From Bacillota bacterium (lineage in GTDB: Bacteria > Bacillota > Clostridia > Oscillospirales > Acutalibacteraceae): a stretch of DNA of 6,110 bases. Shown here piece after piece: positions 1-5,935 of this stretch (positions are counted from its first letter, which is position 1; the number at the start of each line of letters is the position of its first letter). Location: the NCBI GenBank assembly GCA_023416955.1, contig JAEZGM010000043.1, positions 1-6,110 on the forward strand. The letters run 5' to 3'. The translations under genes were made by a program, and so were the position numbers. The notes under the pieces are model-generated. The model had not been told where the DNA came from and did no database searches. It was given only the letters and a program-made list of their open reading frames with translations.

Positions 1-50
1 CCACTCACAAAGTATGGTGCAGGGGCAAATACAAAAGCTTGTCTAATCAT
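1..50 (-). CDS. 5' end of an unrecognised gene, cut by the window edge
   Basis: On the minus strand an ATG at 50-48 opens a frame that stays open to the left edge and reads MIRQAFVFAPAPYFVS. It is preceded by a good ribosome binding site, GAGGTGAT (complement of 54-61), three bases from the ATG, which is why I call a start here. Only about 16 residues are visible, with no motif, so no function can be given. A candidate promoter lies about 107 bp upstream (157-184), and an 11-bp palindrome, GCCCTTAGGGC at 71-81, falls in the presumed leader and could be an operator or chance. The gene is divergent from the export operon. The start is moderately supported; the identity is unknown. Confidence 0.42.
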   Translation of the reverse strand, partial: MIRQAFVFAPAPYFVS

Positions 51-156
51 GCCATCACCTCTTTTGCATTGCCCTTAGGGCTAATTTAATTTTACTGCAA
101 TAGTAACCATCCATGTGTGTCGAAACAGCAGAGATATAAAAATTTTACAATTATGA

Positions 157-184
157 ATTATAGACAGGGCTTAAATGATGAAAA
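157..184 (-). promoter_or_regulatory. candidate sigma-A promoter for the left-edge gene
   Basis: On the minus strand TTTTCA (complement of 179-184) is separated by 16 bp from a perfect TATAAT (complement of 157-162). The direction and distance fit transcription of the gene starting at position 50, with a leader of roughly 100 nt. The -35 matches consensus at only four of six positions, so the call rests mainly on the -10 box. Confidence 0.35.
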
Positions 185-480
185 GCCTCTTGTTACAGAT
201 TTCCCACCGCGTACCTGCATGGAAGCTGCAATCTGTCACAATATTGGTAATACAAGGTCCAGCATCTATTCTGATCATTTTGCCATGATAAATGTCTGTG
301 CCATCTGTACCGACTCCAGGTCAAGGAGTCATACGAAACGACTTTGCCTTGAAAACATCTGTTCCGGGTCAAATCTTTTAGCACGGAATATTTTGCACTG
401 GCTGCCGAGAGCAGCAAACCGCGAATTTTTCACATCAGATATTGTCTTGTCACCGGGGAGTTAGCCCAATATGGCACTTG
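171..480 (-). other. unrecognised stretch, possibly a decayed minus-strand coding remnant
   Basis: No intact gene is supported between 51 and 555. On the minus strand there are two protein-like stretches in different frames. One runs from about 460 to 345 and includes GDKTISDVKNSRFAALGSQ, ending at a TGA. The other, from about 325 to 171, includes GTDGTDIYHGKMIRIDAG and ends at a TAA (171-173). A frame change plus a TGA between them would be needed to join the two. That pattern is what a decayed gene looks like, but I cannot name a family, and short out-of-frame similarity can arise by chance. A plus-strand GTG frame over the same bases has no ribosome binding site and is probably a shadow. 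Confidence 0.25.
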
Positions 481-555
481 CAGGAATATTATATGGTAAA
501 TTTTACTAAATTTTGTCCGGATATATCCCTAGAAATATATGCATGATGACTATAT

Positions 556-609
556 TTTACGAATTACTCATACATCAGCTATACTTCATTCATATTTCTC
601 CGTTATACT
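556..609 (+). promoter_or_regulatory. candidate promoter region of the export operon
   Basis: TTTACG (556-561) lies 18 bp before TATACT (580-585), a reasonable -35/-10 pair, which would give a leader of about 90 nt before the ATG at 680. A second TATACT (604-609) follows 24 bp after the first, without a convincing -35 of its own. The surrounding DNA (490-600) is AT-rich and holds a 10-bp palindrome GGATATATCC (519-528) that could be an operator. No regulator gene or recognised binding site is visible. Confidence 0.35.
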
Positions 610-679
610 TTGCGCAATTCGACAAAGGAAAGACCAAACCTCACATGGCAGCCGGATTATCTATGATGGAGGAATACGC

Positions 680-2491
680 ATGGGTAAAAAAGCAGGAAAA
701 AAATGGACCATCCTCGTTTCCGTTACCGCAGTTCTAGTCGTTGGAGGAAGTTTGGCAAGTTATTTCGTCTTTGCAAAAGCAAAGTCTGCTTCCACAACCA
801 CATTCCGAAAAGTGACCGCCCAGGCCGGAAGCATCAGTACGTCGGTAACCGGCAGTGGTTCCGTATCTGATTCCACGCAGTTTTCTTTGACTGCCGCCAA
901 CGCCGGGACAGTGGATTCCCTGCCGATCAAGCAAGGCGACACTATAAAAGCCGGGCAGACTATCGCCCATATTAACAGCATGGCTTCCGTGCAGACGGTC
1001 CAACAAAAGCAGAATCAGTTGGCAAGCGCACAGACCGACCTAGCCCAAGCTAAAGAACAGCTTGACAGCCTGTACGTAACGGCACCGGTTGCCGGAAAAG
1101 TAAAGTCGCTCATCGCATCCGATGGTGACAGCCTTTCTAACATCAAGCCGCTCGGTAATCTCGCTGTCATTTCCACATCCCGCTCTATGATTGTTTCGTT
1201 TACCCCCTCACAGTCTATAAAAAGCGGACAGGCGGTGACAGTAACGGCCTCTGGCAAAACATACGCTGGAATCATTTCTTCCGCCTCAGCCTTCTCCGGC
1301 ATGCAGGGCGGTCAGCAGAACGGCAACTCCGGTTCGACAGTCGCCGTCATTGCTTCCGATGACCCAGAGGTTGATGACACTGCAACCGTAAAGCTGAACG
1401 GAACAGTGATTGGAAGCGGCAGCCTGCAGCTTCCGAAATCGATTGCCATTTCTAACACGGGCAACGGCACGATAGCCCATGTTGACGTTTGCGAAAATGA
1501 AATGGTCAGCAAAAATCAGACGCTGTTCGTGTTGGGAAGCGACTCGGTTCAACAGCAAATTGAATCAAAGGAAGCAGCTGTGACGAGCGCTCAGAATGAT
1601 TTGAACGACGCAAAGAGCAGCGCCGCCAAAGACACCATCACCAGCCCAATCAACGGGATTGTTGCGGAGCTTGATGTTAAAAACGGCGACAGCGTCACGG
1701 GTGGTTCGACCGTCGCGGTCATTATCGACCCCACCACTATGCAGACCGTGACTTCGGTCGATGAACTGGATATTTCCAAAGTCAAGGTTGGGCAAAAGGC
1801 TGTCGTCAGCCTGAGCGCGATTCCTGACAAAACCTTTTCGGGAACAGTCACGCAGGTCGACCCGATTGGTTCGTCCTCCAACGGCGTTGCCACTTACAGT
1901 GTAACCGTCGCAATTACAAATCCGGCCAATGTGAAAATTGGTATGACGACCAACGTCGAAATTATCACGGAAAGCAAGGAAAACACAGTCGTCGTTTCCT
2001 CCGGGGCAATCCTGATGAAAAATGGGACAAAGGGCTATGTCCTCCCCGCATCCACTCTGTTCGACTCCAGCGGAAAGAGCATCCATCTGGACGACGTGAA
2101 CACTGCCGAGCTAGTCCGACAGTACGGCAAAGAGGTAACAATCGGCCTCGCCACCACAGACCAGGATGAAATCGTCAGCGGGGTAAGTGCTGGCGACCAA
2201 CTGGCGGTTCCCGTGACCGTTAATTCAGAAGCGGTCAAGAGCCTCAGCAACCAGAGCACGTCGAACAATGCCACATATGGCTTCAGCGGTAAAAGCGGCA
2301 ATTACAGCGGCATGGGCGGTTCCGGCAGAAGGACGGCGGCCGGAGGAACCGGAAACACAGTGACGGGCGGCAGCACGAACAACGGTGCGGGAAACTCTAC
2401 GACATCCGCTGCAGGACGGAGCACGAACAACGGAGCGGGAAATTCTACGACATCCGCTGCGGGACGGAGCACGCAGAACGCCGCAGGCTGA
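680..2491 (+). CDS. HlyD/MacA-family efflux adaptor (membrane fusion protein) with two tandem lipoyl modules
   Basis: Predicted 603-aa adaptor of a MacAB/YknXYZ-like ABC exporter, anchored in the cytoplasmic membrane and working on its outer face. A Lys-rich N-terminus (residues 1-8) precedes one membrane segment (about 9-32). Module 1 has lipoyl halves at about 72-99 (PIKQGDTIKAGQ) and 132-165 (VTAPVAGKV) around a hairpin at 101-131, then a barrel-like stretch. Module 2 repeats this: lipoyl halves at about 256-286 and 318-350 (ITSPINGIV, NGDSV) around a hairpin at 287-317, then a barrel at about 351-432 and a membrane-proximal domain at about 435-510. The tail (about 535-603) is low-complexity Gly/Ser/Asn/Thr with a 16-residue repeat. 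The hairpins, about 30 residues each, are too short for a TolC partner, consistent with a Gram-positive cell. The ATG at 680 is chosen over an in-frame ATG at 539 because GGAGG (668-672) precedes it and the signal anchor follows directly. The ATPase gene follows after 30 bp. The family is well supported; the substrate is unknown. Confidence 0.9.
   Translation: MGKKAGKKWTILVSVTAVLVVGGSLASYFVFAKAKSASTTTFRKVTAQAGSISTSVTGSGSVSDSTQFSLTAANAGTVDSLPIKQGDTIKAGQTIAHINSMASVQTVQQKQNQLASAQTDLAQAKEQLDSLYVTAPVAGKVKSLIASDGDSLSNIKPLGNLAVISTSRSMIVSFTPSQSIKSGQAVTVTASGKTYAGIISSASAFSGMQGGQQNGNSGSTVAVIASDDPEVDDTATVKLNGTVIGSGSLQLPKSIAISNTGNGTIAHVDVCENEMVSKNQTLFVLGSDSVQQQIESKEAAVTSAQNDLNDAKSSAAKDTITSPINGIVAELDVKNGDSVTGGSTVAVIIDPTTMQTVTSVDELDISKVKVGQKAVVSLSAIPDKTFSGTVTQVDPIGSSSNGVATYSVTVAITNPANVKIGMTTNVEIITESKENTVVVSSGAILMKNGTKGYVLPASTLFDSSGKSIHLDDVNTAELVRQYGKEVTIGLATTDQDEIVSGVSAGDQLAVPVTVNSEAVKSLSNQSTSNNATYGFSGKSGNYSGMGGSGRRTAAGGTGNTVTGGSTNNGAGNSTTSAAGRSTNNGAGNSTTSAAGRSTQNAAG
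2372..2491 (+). repeat. 48-bp coding tandem repeat (2.5 copies) in the adaptor tail
   Basis: Two full 48-bp units (2372-2419 and 2420-2467) and a partial, diverged third (2468-2491, including the stop) encode STNNGAGNSTTSAAGR twice and then STQNAAG. The full units differ at only three bases, all synonymous (GGT/GGA, AAC/AAT, GCA/GCG). The composition suggests a disordered, hydrophilic extracytoplasmic tail. The unit could expand or contract by slippage without changing frame. Confidence 0.95.
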
Positions 2492-2505
2492 CGGACGGAC
2501 AAATG

Positions 2506-2512
2506 AAAGGAG
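2506..2512 (+). promoter_or_regulatory. ribosome binding site that decides the ATPase start
   Basis: AAAGGAG at 2506-2512 directly abuts an ATG at 2513 with no spacer, so that ATG is unlikely to be used from this site. It lies 9 nt before an in-frame GTG at 2522, which is good spacing. The GTG is therefore preferred as the start of the ATPase. Confidence 0.65.
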
Positions 2513-2521
2513 ATGACTTCA

Positions 2522-3211
2522 GTGCCACTCATTGAACTGTCCCACCTCTGCAAAACTTATACTGTCGGTGAAAACCAGGTCCGTGCGCTCGTTGACGTTT
2601 CACTGAACATTAACGAACACGAGTTCGTAGCAATCGTAGGGCCTTCCGGCTCGGGCAAATCTACCTTGATGAACATCATCGGGTGTCTGGACACCGCCAC
2701 ATCCGGCATCTACAGGCTGAACAATCTCGAAATTGGCGAGTATGATGACAACGGCCTTTCTGTGGTCCGGAACAAAATGATTGGCTTTGTTTTTCAAAAG
2801 TTCAATTTACTCGGCAAGATGAGTGCTCTGGAGAATGTGGAACTGCCCCTTGTGTACCAGGGCGTTGGCGGTAAGGAGCGCAGCGCAAGGGCAAGGCAGG
2901 CCCTCGCCTTGGTGGAGCTGCAGAACCGCATGGACCACACGCCGCTTGAGCTTTCCGGTGGTCAGCAGCAGAGGGTCGCAATCGCGCGGGCGATTATTAC
3001 GAATCCGCCCGTAATTCTGGCTGACGAGCCAACCGGCAACCTCGACAGCCATACCGGAGCGGAAGTGCTGAAAATTCTGCGCAGCCTGAACGACAAAGGC
3101 CGCACGGTCATCTTAATTACACACGACCAGAACATCGCGGCACAGGCAAACCGGGTGATTTGCATCGGCGACGGACAGATCCTTTCGGACAGGAGAGGCG
3201 GGGTAGAATGA
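2522..3211 (+). CDS. ABC transporter ATP-binding protein, MacB/LolD type
   Basis: Cytoplasmic nucleotide-binding subunit, 229 aa from the GTG start (232 aa if the ATG at 2513 is used), of the usual length for the LolD/MacB/YknY group. It should hydrolyse ATP as a dimer to drive the adjacent permease. All catalytic motifs are intact: Walker A GPSGSGKST (residues 40-48), Q-loop VFQKFNLL (Q92), signature LSGGQQQR (144-151), Walker B VILADE (164-169) followed by PTGNLDS with the D-loop, and H-loop His201 in LITHD. The sequence around the Q-loop and the NLDS D-loop are typical of mechanotransmission-type exporters rather than importers. The gene follows the adaptor by 30 bp, and its TGA overlaps the permease ATG (ATGA, 3208-3211), so translational coupling is likely. 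The family is certain; the choice of start is inferred from the ribosome binding site. Confidence 0.95.
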   Translation: MPLIELSHLCKTYTVGENQVRALVDVSLNINEHEFVAIVGPSGSGKSTLMNIIGCLDTATSGIYRLNNLEIGEYDDNGLSVVRNKMIGFVFQKFNLLGKMSALENVELPLVYQGVGGKERSARARQALALVELQNRMDHTPLELSGGQQQRVAIARAIITNPPVILADEPTGNLDSHTGAEVLKILRSLNDKGRTVILITHDQNIAAQANRVICIGDGQILSDRRGGVE

Positions 3212-4395
3212 AATTCGCACAGGCAGTGAAAATGGCACTGAAATCACTGCGTACAAACAAAATGCGTTCCTTTCTTACAATCCTTGGAATCGTAATCGGC
3301 ATTTCCTCCGTGATTACCCTGATTGGGATTGGTGACGGGTCCAAGCAAGCGGTTACAAGCGCAATCGAAGGAATGGGAACCAATCTGCTGACGGTTTCCC
3401 TGACGGGAAATAGAGCGAATCCCCTGACAGACAGCGACCTTAAGACGATAACATCCTTTCAGACAGTAAAAAACATCGTGCCGGATCTTACGGGAACCGC
3501 CACGGCAAAAGCCGGCACTGAAAGCTATACTACGTCGGTTGAAGGCACTTTGGCTGGCTATGAAGATATTCGGAACGTCCATGCAGCCCTTGGAAGGTTC
3601 ATCACACAAGATGACAGCGACAACCGGTATCAGGTCGCGGACGTCGGCATTGAAGTGCTTCAGAATCTCTATCCGGACCTAAACGCATCCCAGTATGATA
3701 CACTGATTGGGAAGAGCCTGCAGCTGAACGGCGAAAATTTCGAAATCGTCGGTATTCTGGAAAGCAAAGGCACCTCGTCGGTCGGCTCCAGTGATAATCG
3801 GGTCATTCTTCCGCTTACGACAGCTAAGCGCTTTTTGAAAAGCACGCAGGTGAAAACTTATTATGTCGAGGCAAAGTCCTCTGATCAGACTACGATTGCC
3901 TCCAGCGAGCTGAGTTCGTTCCTCCTTAAGAAATACGACAGCGATTCCAACCAGTTCCGGGTCCTCAGCCAGAGCGAACTTCTGCAAACGAGCAGCTCAA
4001 CCGTTGGGAGCCTGACTGTGATGCTGGCCGGAATCGCGGCAATCTCGCTACTGGTCGGCGGAATCGGCATTATGAATATCATGTTGGTTTCGGTGATTGA
4101 GCGCACGAAAGAAATTGGAATTCGGAAAGCAATCGGGGCAAAGCGGAAAGATATTTTGCTTCAGTTTTTGCTTGAGTCCATTTTTATCAGCTGCATCGGC
4201 GGCCTGACTGGGGTTGGCCTCGGACTTCTCGCAGGCTTCCTAATCCCGTTGCTTTCCAGTCAACAGATTGTAATCTCCTTTTCTGTGGTGATGCTGGCGT
4301 TCGTTTTTTCGGCGGCCGTAGGAATCATTTTCGGAATTTACCCGGCTGCCAAGGCATCCCGTCTGAAGCCAATTGATGCGCTGAATTACGAATAA
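3208..4395 (+). CDS. MacB/FtsX-family ABC transporter permease
   Basis: Integral membrane subunit of the exporter, 395 aa, with the four-helix MacB/YknZ layout. A short cytoplasmic amphipathic start (MKFAQAVKMALKSLRTNKMR) leads to TM1 (about 21-42). A large extracytoplasmic domain follows (about 43-265, the MacB periplasmic-core type region), then TM2 (about 269-294), TM3 (about 317-345) and TM4 (about 353-380) of the FtsX domain. The loop after TM2 carries the family hallmark ERTKEIGIRKAIGA (298-311), and the C-terminus ends YPAAKASRLKPIDALNYE. The permease lacks a fused ATPase, which is supplied by the overlapping upstream gene. The ATG at 3208 is chosen because AGGAGAGG (3191-3198) lies upstream and MKFAQAVKMALKSLR is the standard family start; an in-frame upstream ATG at 3160 would lie deep within the ATPase gene. 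The extracytoplasmic domain should contact the adaptor. I see no clear terminator after the gene. Confidence 0.95.
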   Translation: MKFAQAVKMALKSLRTNKMRSFLTILGIVIGISSVITLIGIGDGSKQAVTSAIEGMGTNLLTVSLTGNRANPLTDSDLKTITSFQTVKNIVPDLTGTATAKAGTESYTTSVEGTLAGYEDIRNVHAALGRFITQDDSDNRYQVADVGIEVLQNLYPDLNASQYDTLIGKSLQLNGENFEIVGILESKGTSSVGSSDNRVILPLTTAKRFLKSTQVKTYYVEAKSSDQTTIASSELSSFLLKKYDSDSNQFRVLSQSELLQTSSSTVGSLTVMLAGIAAISLLVGGIGIMNIMLVSVIERTKEIGIRKAIGAKRKDILLQFLLESIFISCIGGLTGVGLGLLAGFLIPLLSSQQIVISFSVVMLAFVFSAAVGIIFGIYPAAKASRLKPIDALNYE

Positions 4396-4427
4396 TGGGT
4401 GCAAGGAACACTCAAACGCCCAAAACG

Positions 4428-4462
4428 TGACCTGCCCCCAAAAAGCTGTCCGGGTAAAAGTT
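4428..4462. mobile_element. possible lone IS3-family terminal inverted repeat
   Basis: The stretch starting TGACCTGCCCCCAAAAAG and continuing with GTCCGGGTAAAAGTT resembles the ends of some IS3-family elements from Firmicutes, which begin TGACCTGCCCC followed by an A-rich run and AGTTxGACA-like sequence. No transposase and no matching second end are present here, so at most this is a scar between the operon and the ankyrin pseudogene. The resemblance is from memory and not computed. Confidence 0.3.
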
Positions 4463-4476
4463 AGTAATCCTGAATA

Positions 4477-5392
4477 CTATTTCAGTAACCCCATCATCAC
4501 TTTGTCATTGTTGGCTTTGGCAACATCATAGGCCGTTTTTTGGCCTTTCCCCTTTATGTTTTTATTTGCGCCATATTTTAAGAGCAGCTTTACGTTTTGT
4601 ACCCAGCCGTTTTGCACCGCGTAAATAAGGGCTGTTTTACCCTAATTATCCTGAGAATCGACTTTAGCGCCCTTCTTTAAAAGGTACTCCACCACGGTTC
4701 GGCTTCCGATTGGGGCTGCCACTTGAAGCGGGGTAAGCGTCGTCTCGTCCTGCATCTCAAGATTAGCTCCATGATCTACCAAAAGTTTAATTACATCCAT
4801 GCGGCCTTTATTGACTACATACCCCAGCAAAGTTTGGGACTTAGCGTTGCCAAGGCAATTTTTATTTACATTAGCACCCTTCAGATGTTGAATGACTTTC
4901 AGTTGGGCGTCGACATCCGGCAGATATTTTTCTTCCCGGATTTTGGCATCCTAACCGTTCTCAACCAGGTATTTCACCATTTCCAGGTTACCGTTCTGCG
5001 AGGCTGCCATGAGGAGTGTATTCCTTTCTTCATCGAGTGCCCGCAGGTTCAGCCCCTTCGACTGAAGCAGCTTCATGGTATCTACCCTCCCAAAAGACGC
5101 CGTGAAAAACAGAATTTTGTTTTCATCTTCTTTCCGCATTTTCCCCGCATTCAAAAGTTCGTTAAGTTGGGAAGAATCACCGAGCATAGCTGCTTCCAGC
5201 ATGGGATCAAGACCGGATTTCTTTCCTTCCTCAAGGAACTTTTTCAGCAAAAAGCGCTGCAGCCCACAAAGAATTGATTTCCTTGCCGTTTTTGTCCGTA
5301 ACGCCCCGGATACCTTTGATGGCGCTGCAGGATGAAAGAACCTGCAGCGCTAAAAAAACGGCTGTAATCTTAACAAATTTGCTTTTTTTCAT
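4477..5392 (-). pseudogene. ankyrin-repeat lipoprotein gene, broken by one frameshift and two TAG stops
   Basis: The minus-strand ATG at 5392 follows GGAG with 8-nt spacing. The start encodes a lipoprotein signal peptide, MKKSKFVKITAVFLALQVLSSC, with Cys22 as the lipidation site. About 45 codons in, a T5 run (complement of 5249-5253) shifts the frame; removing one T joins SLWAAALL to LKKFLEEGKKSGLDP and restores the reading. An in-frame TAG then follows at 4953-4951 (VENG*DAKIR), and another at 4644-4642 (DSQDN*GKTALIYA). The final TAG is at 4479-4477. Across these breaks about seven ankyrin units can be read, for example TLLMAASQNGNLEMVKYLVENG, split as TLLMAASQNGN plus LEMVKYLVENG, then LLVDHGANLEM, TPLQVAA, LLKKGAKVDSQDN, LLLKYGANKNIKG and TAYDVAKAN. 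The intact ancestor would have been roughly 305 aa, an envelope protein probably mediating protein contacts. It is convergent with the export operon and probably unrelated to it. Confidence 0.85.
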
Positions 5393-5412
5393 AACGCATT
5401 CTCCATATAATA

Positions 5413-5440
5413 ATAATAGGTTCTGCACAATATCTGGCAA
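5413..5440 (-). promoter_or_regulatory. candidate promoter of the ankyrin lipoprotein pseudogene
   Basis: On the minus strand TTGCCA (complement of 5435-5440) lies 16 bp before TATTAT (complement of 5413-5418), each matching consensus at five of six bases. The -10 is part of a short ATT repeat, so its exact register is ambiguous. The distance to the ATG at 5392 is only 20 bp, which implies a very short leader, so the assignment is tentative. Confidence 0.38.
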
Positions 5441-5536
5441 CTGCATATTGATGCTGTAGTCCGCTCAGATAATTTGTATTAGGCAGCAAAACTATATAGA
5501 TTTTTTAGTTCTGGAAATACCGATGCTGAAAAAGGA

Positions 5537-5591
5537 GTTTCGCCTGACGAGAACCGCGGGCAAGTCATGGCCGAGAACGATAGGCGTAAAC
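5537..5591 (+). other. GC-rich hairpin of unknown role
   Basis: GTTTCGCCT (5537-5545) can pair with AGGCGTAAAC (5582-5591) over nine base pairs with one bulged T, enclosing a GC-rich 36-nt segment in otherwise AT-rich DNA. AAAGGAG lies directly before it but no start codon follows at usable distance. Nothing else is recognised in 5441-5589. The hairpin may be chance, a leader of the neighbouring ISL3 remnant, or a leftover of another element. Confidence 0.25.
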
Positions 5592-5850
5592 ACACAGGAA
5601 AAAGATATACGGTAATCATTCTATCGAAAAACTGCTTGGATTAAAAAGGGTAATCGTAAAAAATGTTAGACAGCTGCTTCACAGAATAGAAATTGTCGTT
5701 TAACTGCCGAGGAACCTACATATTTGCCCTTGTTGTGGGCATCAAACAAGCTGTGTGTCTGATTACCGATGGCAAACAGTCAATAACGTTCCCGCTTTTG
5801 AATGCTCTTCTTTCATAATCGTATTCTATACATATTCTGTCATGCAACGC
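5590..5850 (+). pseudogene. N-terminal remnant of an ISL3-family transposase
   Basis: In one plus-strand frame the sequence reads IEKLLGLKRVIVKNV (from 5623), HRIEIVV, a TAA stop (5701-5703), then LPRNLHICPCCGHQTSCVSD (5704-5763) followed directly by YRWQTVNNVPAFE. The CPCCG cysteines followed by DYR and a NVPAF segment match the N-terminal zinc-ribbon of ISL3-family transposases (IS204/IS1001/IS1165 type), whose usual form is CPxCGxxTxxVHDYR..IKDLP. The frame has no start codon of its own, carries the internal stop, and loses similarity after about 5808. A shift near 5835 might recover a few more residues. The DDE catalytic domain is absent, so the fragment is inactive. An ISL3-like inverted repeat lies just downstream (5894-5923), supporting the assignment. 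The family was recognised by eye. Confidence 0.68.
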
Positions 5851-5876
5851 AAAAAGGAGCAGCTTAGCGCTACTCC
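5851..5876 (-). terminator. rho-independent terminator-like hairpin reading leftwards
   Basis: On the minus strand GGAGTAGC, loop GCTAA and GCTGCTCC form an 8-bp stem with one T-G pair, followed directly by TTTTT (complement of 5851-5855). It would stop leftward transcripts, including read-through from the tRNA genes at 5990-6110. It lies between the ISL3 transposase fragment and the ISL3-like end, so it may have arrived with the insertion sequence. Confidence 0.7.
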
Positions 5877-5893
5877 TGCTCACATTTCCATTT

Positions 5894-5923
5894 TAGGGTT
5901 CCCCCAACTATTGACATAGAGCC
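5894..5923. mobile_element. right-hand terminal inverted repeat of an ISL3-family remnant
   Basis: Read inwards on the minus strand from 5923 the sequence begins GGCTCTATGTCAATAGTTGG, continuing into a G-run. This is the style of ISL3-family ends, which typically start GGCTC/GGGTC followed by TnTGTCA. With the transposase fragment at 5590-5850 it marks one boundary of a deleted copy. I found no matching left end in the window. ISL3 elements usually leave 8-bp target duplications, so TGAAACAC (5924-5931) would be the right copy. The end also contains an outward-facing TTGACA (5911-5916). Confidence 0.55.
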
Positions 5924-5935
5924 TGAAACACTTGT

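Noticed and set aside
117..464. 115-codon plus-strand frame starting with GTG
   Set aside because: It has no ribosome binding site and no recognisable domain, and it lies opposite possible minus-strand coding debris; most likely a chance open frame.
539..679. N-terminal extension of the adaptor from an ATG at 539
   Set aside because: The extra 47 residues cover the candidate promoter and leader, no ribosome binding site precedes 539, and a strong site with a signal anchor supports the start at 680.
1565..2086. Long minus-strand open frame opposite the adaptor gene
   Set aside because: It has no recognisable motifs and is fully contained in a clear plus-strand gene; such frames are common in GC-balanced coding DNA.
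3160..3207. Upstream in-frame start of the permease at 3160
   Set aside because: It lies deep inside the ATPase gene, and the family-typical N-terminus MKFAQAVKMALKSLR begins at 3208 with its own ribosome binding site.
4400..4426. Terminator for the export operon
   Set aside because: GGGTG and CGCCC could pair around a 15-nt loop, but the stem is short and no T tract follows, so it does not qualify as an intrinsic terminator.
4723..5277. 184-codon plus-strand frame over the ankyrin region
   Set aside because: The minus strand shows clear ankyrin repeats and a lipobox across its breaks; this frame is antisense to them and has no ribosome binding site.
5543..5590. Hammerhead-ribozyme-like core (CTGACGA with a later GAGAA)
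   Set aside because: The second core element should be GAAA, and there is no room for the third stem before the would-be cleavage triplet; chance similarity.
5483..5644. 53-codon plus-strand open frame (SSGNTDAEKGVSPDENRGQ...)
   Set aside because: It has no start codon near its beginning and no recognised family, and it overlaps the ISL3 fragment in another frame, so it is not supported as a gene.
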